From: Chromera velia
Taxonomy: Eukaryota > Sar > Chromeraceae
NCBI GenBank assembly: GCA_018398765.1
Contig: JAHBMJ010002637.1
Coordinates: 1-17,245 of the forward strand
Length of the DNA stretch: 17,245 bases
Direction: 5' to 3'
The notes beneath the pieces are model-generated. The model saw only the letters and a list, made by a program, of their open reading frames with translations, searched no databases and was not told the DNA's origin. A program made the position numbers and the translations under genes. This document shows, one piece after another, positions 1 through 6,906 of the stretch. The first letter of the stretch is position 1. Each line of letters begins with the position of its first letter.

Positions 1-277
1 TGTGGGTATATAAAGGTATGCACGCAACGCAACACAGTCTTTCCATCCTTTTCTTTCTTATAAGGCTCATGACGCTTACCTCTTTCAGAAAGAATGAAGG
101 CGTGTTGTTGCTTTCTGTGAGCCAGCTTGTCTGAGTGCGCGTTTATGTGCGTGTGCACGCATCTGCAGTGCATGTACTCGTTCTCCTTCTACCTCTCGGT
201 CTCTCTTTCATGCCTAAGCTTTCTCTGCCGGCTTATAATCCTCCCTTTTCCCCTTTCCCCCCGGCCCGTTCCCCTTG

Positions 278-333
278 TATGTGTGTGTGTGTATGTGTGT
301 GTGTGTGTGTGTATGTGTGTGTGTATGTGTGTA
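278..333. repeat. (TG)n microsatellite with TATG interruptions
   Basis: A run of TG dinucleotides is broken by several TATG steps. The valine/cysteine-rich peptides predicted across it are artefacts of the repeat. Confidence 0.9.
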
Positions 334-568
334 TCTGCGCACACTGGCAGATCCACATGCACACAGATCTTTACTGACAGGTTACGTACACTGAAAGCCA
401 ATATAAAAATGTTGATCATTGTTTCAGCGGCATTAAAAAATTGTTATATAAGTCGAATAACTTTGTTGTCTGGTTGTTGCAGTGTTACACTGAAACAGTG
501 CCTTCAGCTCACGGCCAATATTATGAGCGTTCTGCTCATGATTTATATTCAAACAGTCTAGTACACAG

Positions 569-597
<29 letters not shown>
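569..597. repeat. (TA)n microsatellite
   Basis: An uninterrupted TA dinucleotide run of roughly 14 units inside the AT-rich left block. Confidence 0.9.
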
Positions 598-605
<8 letters not shown>

Positions 606-911
606 CAACATATTAATAACATCAATTGTGATACTTGTAAAAGCTCTACACTATGTTTTATATGTTTTCAATCTTTCTGTTAAAACCTTAAGATTCATTG
701 TAAAGAAAATATTTTAAAGAGTTAAAAACTTAAAATCATACATTCAAATTTAAATATATATATAGTTATCATAAATCAAATTTTTATATAATTCTCTTAC
801 TAACTAGGATTTAAAAAACACTTAATGGCACTTTCAAACCGTTTAAAACTCTTTGTTTTAAGTTTTTAATCATTGTTTAGTACCTAGAAATGTTTGATAG
901 ATATGGTAATT

Positions 912-947
912 TTGGAGACCGTTTTGATGTTGGAGACCGTTTGGGAT
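912..947 (+). repeat. 18-bp tandem repeat, two copies
   Basis: TTGGAGACCGTTT occurs at 912-924 and again at 930-942, an 18-bp period or six codons. In the pseudogene frame it encodes two similar GDRF/GDRL blocks, which supports that frame as once coding. Confidence 0.7.
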
Positions 948-1082
948 AGATTTGTCTTCTTTAAGAAGACAACCATGAGAAAGAAGTGCATAGAAACAGT
1001 GAAACAGATGGGAAGACAGAAAAACAGTCTGATAAAGACCCTGTTCAACCTCCCACTTCTAGTTTTCTTCAATCCACCCTTT

Positions 1083-1090
1083 CGCCCGAG
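1083..1090. repeat. Left target-site duplication of the hAT-like element
   Basis: CGCCCGAG directly abuts the left terminal inverted repeat and is repeated exactly at 2079-2086. Eight bases is the duplication length expected of hAT transposons. Confidence 0.92.
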
Positions 1091-2078
1091 CTAGGGTATG
1101 ACACTCTATGGACGATCCCTAACTACATGTGTAGTTCCTATAACTTTTTTGATGAAAAAATAAAATTTTAACCCAATTTACAAACTTCAAAAAACAAAAG
1201 AACCCTAAAGAACCACTAATTAGAGTATAGGTCTAAGGTTCAAGTAAGTTCTAAGTGGTTATAGTTAGTTTTGAGGTTGGTGTCACTTCCAGTTCTGGTC
1301 ATTGGTTTATGAACCGAATGAACAGAGACAAGAACTATTGGAACTTTTCTAAACCAGAAGGAACCCAATCAAAACCGTGAGAACCGGGCTTAAACCATCC
1401 AAACCAAGCTCTCAACTGATGATTTAGCTCTCCATGATCGATCAAACTCATGTATGACGGTCAATCAGAGTTATGCATGACCAGACAAATGATATAAATG
1501 ATCCTAGTCAGTCTCAGATGGTTAAATGAAGCAGAATGAATCGAACCGGTCCCCGCGCGAACGCAAAAACAATGGCTAGACAGATGGAACGAGGCGGGAG
1601 CTTAGCTCAAGGCAATAGGGATCCATCTTTTATTAATGATCGATGCAACAAAAGGGTATGTATGTGATGAGGCTGGGGGCCGTTGTGGTTGAAGATGGTC
1701 TGAGAGTTGAGACTGAAGAGCTTGCACATCTTGAGACAGCCTTTCAAGAGTCAGAAAAGCAGTCTGACGACAGCTAAATGCATAGAAAGTGCACAGAAAG
1801 TTGGTTCTTGTCAGTTTCAGCCAGTTTAGGTGAGTTCTGTTTTGAGTTCCTGAACCACCCTTCTAGACATTTTGGAACTTTACCTGGCACCTAGCAGTTT
1901 TCTTGCCAGAACTGAAAAGATTTACAAGCTAGTGACTCTATTTATATTGCAATATGGTTCTTTTTGGCTCAGAACCACAAAAAACATACTTTTAGAGTGT
2001 AGGTTTTTGTTTAAAACCCTAGGGGGGGGAGGTTATAATTAATTTTTATTTTTTTAATTTTTTAGTGTCATACCCTAG
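1091..2078. mobile_element. Non-autonomous hAT-like DNA transposon, 988 bp
   Basis: The ends are a perfect 15-bp inverted repeat: CTAGGGTATGACACT at 1091-1105 and its reverse complement at 2064-2078. It is flanked by the exact 8-bp duplication CGCCCGAG. Established knowledge: hAT transposons make 8-bp duplications and often have ends of the (C/T)A-G-G-G type; Mutator-like elements (usually 9 bp or more) are the alternative. No transposase frame is present, so the element would need help in trans. The subterminal regions are AT-rich and carry scattered AGAACC/GGTTCT-like motifs in both orientations, as hAT subterminal binding sites often do. The insertion lies inside the reading frame starting at 890. 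Element plus duplication is 996 bp, a multiple of three, so the frame is the same on both sides. The intact ends and duplication argue for a fairly recent insertion. Confidence 0.88.
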
Positions 2079-2086
2079 CGCCCGAG
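2079..2086. repeat. Right target-site duplication of the hAT-like element
   Basis: CGCCCGAG, identical to 1083-1090, directly follows the right terminal inverted repeat. Confidence 0.92.
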
Positions 2087-2644
2087 TCTGCCCGTCTCAA
2101 CGCAGCGGTGCTTGAAGGAAGGCAGAAGGCTGAATGGAAAGAAACCAAACTGAAGGAATTGGAAGAGATGAAACGGAAAGAAGTATGGTATTCGAGAGAG
2201 ATTAAGACTCGTTTGGCCGTTTCCCAACCTTCACCTGCCCAGATCCCATCTCCTCTCTCCCAACTTCACACTGTTCTTTCACCTGAATCTGCTCGTCTCC
2301 ACAGTGCTCTGAATGTAGAAAAAGAAAAGGCAGAGCGGAAAGCAAAGCAGGTAAAAGAAATTGAGGAATTGAGAAAGAAAGGGAAGGAAATGAGTGATTA
2401 GATGCAGGAGACAATGAAGAACAGTGGTCACAATCGTTGTTAACCTGAATCCGTCTCCACTGCCTCCTTTGGACATCCTCCTTGCCTGCAGGCGACCTCT
2501 GGGAGTCTTCGCCCCCCTCCTAAGAGAGGAAAGGGGGGAATTGATCAAGAAAGAGAGGCAAAGACAGAAAAACAGAGACCAATTATTGACAGAGACAAAG
2601 TGGTGCATGTCGGTAAACTTTTTTATAATCTTTTTTCATCTATG

Positions 2645-2820
2645 AATGCAACTGCGGACCCTCCTGATGGAAAAGTCCAATTTCGCTCGTCCTTTACCCC
2701 CCTTTCGCCCCCTGTGAATGCGGACCTTCCTGTTGGAAAAGTTCAAAGTCATGCATCTCTCTTTCCACCTGTTTCTGGCCCTCTGAATGCGGACCATCCA
2801 GTTGGAGGCATCCAATTTCA
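2645..2820 (+). repeat. Three coding repeats of the NADxPVGKVQ type
   Basis: In the pseudogene frame, near-copies of AATGCGGACC..CCTG-TTGGAAAAGT-CAA start at about 2645, 2717 and 2785, encoding NATADPPDGKVQF, NADLPVGKVQS and NADHPVGGIQF. Spacing is about 70 bp. Similarity between the copies is clearest as protein, which supports past coding. Confidence 0.75.
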
Positions 2821-4486
2821 GAGTGTACCCTTTCCCTCGCCCACTCGCTTTCCGCAAAGCTTGCCGACATAACCACTTCTGTCATCATCTGGTCTAGCGC
2901 ACGGCCTAACTGGTCTCTGTATCTCTGGTGTGCCTTGTGGGAAGAACCTCGGTGTCTCTCCTTCTCAATCTTTCCTCCCGGTAAGTACACACTGTCCTCA
3001 TCCATCCTCACACTCTGCTCACCCTTCCAAACCCCTTGTCTTTCTTATAAACTCTGAAAATTCTTCTCCTCACTCTTTAGGTTCTTATACCCCAAAAGTT
3101 GAGAATCCTAGGCTTGAATTTTCTGATCCAAGAAATCAGTTTCTTCAGTCTAACCTTTCTACTTTTCCTAGTGCCCAAAGCATATAACCTCTGCCTCTTT
3201 TTTTAACTAAAGTTGGCATAGAAGTAGGAAAAGAAAACGAAAAAGATGAGGTAATTAGTTTTTCCAGACAGCCTGTCTGTGAGCCTAGACTCGTCACAGA
3301 GTGAAACTATGAGTCAGAAACAAGGCTCACGAAAGATAAAAAGGAGGAAAGAGAGAGTGACGCAAACCTTTGGCACCGTGACAAGTTGGTCGGACAAATC
3401 CTAGAAAAAATAGAGCAGATGCCTAAAGAAATAATTCTTTTTGTATCTAAAGGGAAAGGAATGAAAGGTAATCCTTTTCTCCGTGAAAAAGTTGCTTGTT
3501 AGAAACGATAATTCCTCAATCTCTGTAGAAACATGACTGAGCCGTATCCTAGGCCGTATCGACCAGCTGTTCAAAATGAGGTGACAGAACGAGCTCTTGA
3601 TAGTTTTCCTCGTAGAGCAATCGAAATACAACCTGAAGCGATTTAATATGAACTGCGTGCTGCTGGTATGCAGATTCGGAAGGGAATCTGGTCTGAGGAA
3701 GAGTAGAATACGGTTCCGATGAGGCTGACGTTCATGGAACTGGAGGCAATCGCTGCGCATATGCAGGGGTACGCCCTTGATCTCTTCTTGCTGAGACCAG
3801 TCGAGATCATGATGAAGGTACGTAGATGGAAAGGAGAATCTCTTTAAAAATATGCTCTCCGTCTTGACAGAGAAGTGAAGTCAGAAATGAAATTCCTGAC
3901 CAAACACATTCTCCCTAACACTTCTACTCTGCGCCCTCAACTGCGTCGTCTCCTACCGTCTGCTTCTGTTTGGAATCCCACAGCGACCATCTCTGTATTC
4001 TTTGCAACGGCCGGTCTGGATGATGATGTACACAAACATGCCTCTGATACTCTACAAAGATATCATGAACAGGTCATGTTCGTCAGTGCTCTCAGTGATA
4101 AAGAATGCACAACATGGTTACTCACAAACACTCTCACTTTTGCTTCTGTCCCGATAGACATTGAGCAGGGTCTTACATACCCCTGGTTCGTAAATAATAT
4201 GAACAGAATAATGAGAGAATATGGTGTATCTGTGTCTGAACCCGGACCTGACCCTGTCCTAAATAAAACCAGCTCGCTGTCTATCACACGCATCCAGCAG
4301 CACATGAATCACACGATGAGGGAGCATGGCCATGCAGGTGGAAATCAGAACCAGCCTGCAGCAAGTATCCCTCTCACCCCTTCATAGACAAAGCCTCGCT
4401 CAAACCAGCTATACGAAAGACAGAAAAGAGGATCGACTCATCAAGTTATTAAGCAGCCTCCCCATCAAACTCCTCACACATTCACA

Positions 4487-6442
4487 ATGCAAGCTGCTCA
4501 GCCGCTTCTCTCAAATCCTCCTCCTCCCTTCCCCCCTCCTGGCAATCCTACCTCTTCTTCTTTGCAGGGTACAGGGCCACCTACTTTTGGCATCAGCCCT
4601 CCCAGCAGTTCTTCTCCCCCCCCCACTGGATGGCAGGGAGGACCTGCGGGCTCATCTGCGTCCACTCGAGGAAGAAGAGGACTGACAAGAGGACGTGGGA
4701 GAGGGAAAGGCCGAGGAGGCAAGCAAAATGATGGGTGGGTCAAGGATCTGACCAGGGAAGGCATTGAACCTAACCCTGGTCCCTCTGGCACCGAAAAGGC
4801 TGCGGCAACGACAGCTCATCCTCCCTCGCAGGCCCAAGAAAACTTTGAGGGCCAAAAGAGGGAGGAGATGAACGATTTCCCTTCTTCAGCACCCTCCGAC
4901 TCTGACGAAGCGGAGTCGGAGATCTTTGCCTACCATGCGGCCAAGGTCCAGACGAAACTGCCTCACAAACAGCTACGTCGGTCGAAACCTCGCCCACGCA
5001 GGCGTCACAACCCAGAGCGAGAGGGCGCTAGGCATCGGAGGAGGCAATCGCAGAATGCCACCCCGCAAAGGGATTCACACCCTGAGGCTCCTGACCCCCT
5101 TCCAAGTGATCCTGCAGCTGAGTCTGATCTTCCTATGACAAGCACTCCAGGGAGAAACTTCTCAACACCTCATCGATCTTTTTTAGAGACCTTCCACAGA
5201 TCTGACCAGTCAGTTGCTCTCAACTCTCTCACGGTCACACCCCCAAAGCCTTTTGATTTTCATACACAGTTCCCCACGACATCTGCCCATTACTACCCTC
5301 CGCCTCCACCAGCACCTCCCTTTCCTCTGTCCTTCCGTATTCCCATTGCCCCTCCGACAGTCCGCTCAATCGCTGCTCCTGAAAGTCCTTCGAGCCCTCC
5401 CGCAAACCCCCTTCTTTCCCTCTCACTGGGAGAAGGGGAAATGGAAGGTCCTCCTGAATCCTCCCAGAGAGGGGCTACACGAAATGAGCGACCAGAAGGA
5501 GCTGAGGCTGCAAACACAGACCAGCTTGATCAAGAAAGGCTGCGAGAGAACAAAAGCCTTTCACCGCTCTATGCGGTAGCAAAGGCAATCAAAGTGATGG
5601 GGGGAAAAATGACCGAAGACACAGTACACCAAGTTTTGGCAGACACCATTCTCACTCGATTCCTTCGGGAGCCATTCCACCTCAGAACCCCAGCTCTAGA
5701 GAACGTTTTTTCCCCCGCCACCTCTTTCTGCTCTTTGACTGACCTGGATATTAACATTTTGCTGAAGTATTGGGGTCTCAGCATGATCCCAATATCTACG
5801 CAGGAGGTTCACGACACCCTTGCTCAGCCAACGACTGACCCACACACGTGCTTTGTGGTGGGGGAGGCCTGTCTCGAAGAGACGGAATGGACAGTTATGG
5901 CTCCTTCTGAAGCGTTGCAGACCCAATCAGAGAGACAGGGCTGGACAGAATGGTCCATGGGAAAAGAAAAAGAGAGAGGAGTCACAGGGTTTGATCTGTT
6001 TTTTCGAGAGACAAAAAATGAAGGGACTGAAATGACCGTCTTCTCACTCGAACGAATACAAACTTGTAAGATGCCCTCTTGCCGAGCATCTCTCCATGAA
6101 ACAAACTTAAATACCCCCCGTTCCGTCTCCTACCCCGGCTGCCCTTACCTACACTTCGCTTGCACGCCCTGCCGTACCAAAGCCATGTTCCCGCCCCTCC
6201 GTGAACCTTCCCCTGACATTTTTTGCCCCCAGTGTAGACGCCTTCCTTCCGTAGAGATGAGCAAAGCTGAGGACTACCGCAGAGCAGTCTGGAAGAGTAC
6301 GGTCCCACAGCAGACGCTGCCACCTGATCCCATCGCATTGCAAAGACGATTGATCAAATCAATCCATACAAAGATCCGACATGCTCAGTCTCACCTCACT
6401 CTCTCAGAGGTGTGGCACCTGCATGCACGCGCGTGTGGCTAA
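4487..6442 (+). CDS. Proline/RG-rich protein with 2A-like motif and C-terminal RING-like zinc site
   Basis: This is an intact ORF of 651 codons from an ATG at 4487. Domain order: proline/serine-rich N-terminus (1-58); RG-rich box (61-79), typical of RNA binding; 2A-like motif G92-I-E-P-N-P-G-P99; acidic patch near 137-145; arginine-rich cluster (163-186) that could bind RNA or act as a nuclear signal; proline-rich linker (about 255-310); a more globular region (about 345-520); then a RING-like set of ligands at 527-583 (C-x4-C, later GC-x3-H-x2-C-x2-C, then C-x2-C). 2A sequences cause ribosomal skipping between the final G and P; they occur in viral polyproteins and in some non-LTR retrotransposon ORFs. 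RING-like sites often serve in ubiquitin ligation or protein binding. I infer a mobile-element or polyprotein-type product. No reverse transcriptase or endonuclease follows it. The frame continues upstream, past one TAG at 4385, into the decayed region, so this may be the surviving 3' part of a larger gene. Whether translation really starts at 4487 is unknown. Confidence 0.65.
   Translation: MQAAQPLLSNPPPPFPPPGNPTSSSLQGTGPPTFGISPPSSSSPPPTGWQGGPAGSSASTRGRRGLTRGRGRGKGRGGKQNDGWVKDLTREGIEPNPGPSGTEKAAATTAHPPSQAQENFEGQKREEMNDFPSSAPSDSDEAESEIFAYHAAKVQTKLPHKQLRRSKPRPRRRHNPEREGARHRRRQSQNATPQRDSHPEAPDPLPSDPAAESDLPMTSTPGRNFSTPHRSFLETFHRSDQSVALNSLTVTPPKPFDFHTQFPTTSAHYYPPPPPAPPFPLSFRIPIAPPTVRSIAAPESPSSPPANPLLSLSLGEGEMEGPPESSQRGATRNERPEGAEAANTDQLDQERLRENKSLSPLYAVAKAIKVMGGKMTEDTVHQVLADTILTRFLREPFHLRTPALENVFSPATSFCSLTDLDINILLKYWGLSMIPISTQEVHDTLAQPTTDPHTCFVVGEACLEETEWTVMAPSEALQTQSERQGWTEWSMGKEKERGVTGFDLFFRETKNEGTEMTVFSLERIQTCKMPSCRASLHETNLNTPRSVSYPGCPYLHFACTPCRTKAMFPPLREPSPDIFCPQCRRLPSVEMSKAEDYRRAVWKSTVPQQTLPPDPIALQRRLIKSIHTKIRHAQSHLTLSEVWHLHARACG
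4760..4783 (+). other. 2A-like ribosomal-skipping motif (GIEPNPGP)
   Basis: The bases encode G-I-E-P-N-P-G-P, which matches the 2A consensus D-x-E-x-N-P-G-P at every fixed position except the first (G for D). It lies about a dozen residues after an RG-rich box. Skipping would release a product of about 552 residues beginning with proline. The match is seen in the sequence; activity is inferred. Confidence 0.7.
6065..6235 (+). other. RING-like zinc-binding site within the 651-codon ORF
   Basis: The ligand pattern is C-x4-C, a gap of about 20 residues, then C-x3-H-x2-C-x2-C, a gap of about 20, then C-x2-C. That is the C3HC4 order of a RING finger, with the first pair spaced by four residues instead of two. 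It could also be a related treble-clef zinc site. Confidence 0.5.
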
Positions 6443-6906
6443 AAAAAAAGGCTTGCTGGGTTAAGTATATAGTAGACGCGTACGATACGCGTACGTGCAT
6501 GAGTGTTGCAAGCCACGTCGACGTTGAGTCTGTACCGTTGCAAGCAGGTGTTTGCAACACTGAGTAACATGTGTTAATTGCAATTGGAACTCGATCCTTG
6601 TTCGACACCTGTATTAATATAAGTGTATTGTAAAGCGATTTTGATCTGGCGACGCTCATCATAGCTCTCTCGATCACTTACATTGACCCGTGCTCTTGCG
6701 CTCGTACATCCGTTTTCGGCCTGGCACTTGATACCAGCCAGATCCTGCCGGATCCTCCCTTCAGACAGAGAGTCTTCTTCAATCTGCAACGATACGCACC
6801 TTCATTAGCGAATCAACTTCCTGCACCTGTGATTCCACATTCGTTTCTCTCATTGCCTCAGCAACTAGTAACGGCGTCGCTCTGGCGAGATTGCACCGCG
6901 CGAAGC
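6443..6906. other. Spacer between two plus-strand ORFs, with palindromes
   Basis: The spacer holds an A-run directly after the stop at 6440, a cluster of palindromes and inverted repeats (6476-6561), and a stretch that stays open in the frame of the next gene from 6634 onward but has no ATG until 6907. No separate gene is supported. CTCCCTTCAG near 6753-6762 could be a splice acceptor for an unseen upstream exon. Confidence 0.5.
6476..6561. repeat. Palindrome and inverted-repeat cluster
   Basis: ACGCGTACG occurs at 6476-6484 and 6487-6495 in direct repeat, separated by AT; each copy contains the palindrome CGTACG. A 10-bp perfect palindrome ACGTCGACGT lies at about 6515-6524. Around it, AGTGTTGCAA (6502-6511) pairs with TTGCAACACT (6552-6561) with a 40-base loop. 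It could be a transcript-end hairpin, a transposon-end remnant or a protein-binding site. Confidence 0.6.

Larger units (their letters stand above)
1..889. other. Intergenic, AT-rich to the right, no supported gene
   Basis: No convincing coding region is seen. The open frames here are short and run through low-complexity TG, TA and CT tracts. A TATATAAA string lies near base 8, but there is no downstream gene to attach it to. From about 560 to 889 the sequence becomes very AT-rich, and it changes abruptly to coding-like composition near 890. Confidence 0.6.
890..4387 (+). pseudogene. Decayed 5' part of a large reading frame, stop-ridden but unshifted
   Basis: One frame (codons starting at 890, 893 and so on) reads coherent protein from an ATG at 890 to the intact ORF at 4487, once the transposon at 1091-2078 and one copy of its 8-bp duplication are set aside. 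Stops in this frame are TAG 947, TAA 962, TAG 2399, TAA 2441, TAA 2870, TAA 3185, TGA 3302, TAG 3500, TAA 3509, TAA 3644, TAG 3704, TAA 3845 and TAG 4385. I see no frameshift. Visible content: a charged coiled-coil-like stretch rich in K and E (about 2108-2400) with LSPESARL motifs before and within it; three NADxPVGKVQ-type repeats (2645-2820); and a helical, possibly globular region (about 3360-4330). No known family is recognised. The longest clean piece is 3848-4384. The likeliest reading is a dead or decaying gene or mobile-element ORF; stop readthrough or recoding is less likely but open. The frame continues without a stop from 4388 into the 651-codon ORF. Confidence 0.65.

Noticed and set aside
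127-561. A 144-codon open frame on the plus strand
   Set aside because: It is dominated by Cys/Val runs from the TG microsatellite, has no domain, and has competing frames of similar length.
890-6442. Ciliate-like genetic code (UAR read as glutamine) to explain the stops
   Set aside because: The stops include a TGA, and the long intact ORFs nearby contain no internal TAA or TAG despite many glutamine codons. That every stop is one C-to-T step from a sense codon is true of any TAA, TAG or TGA, so it is not evidence by itself.
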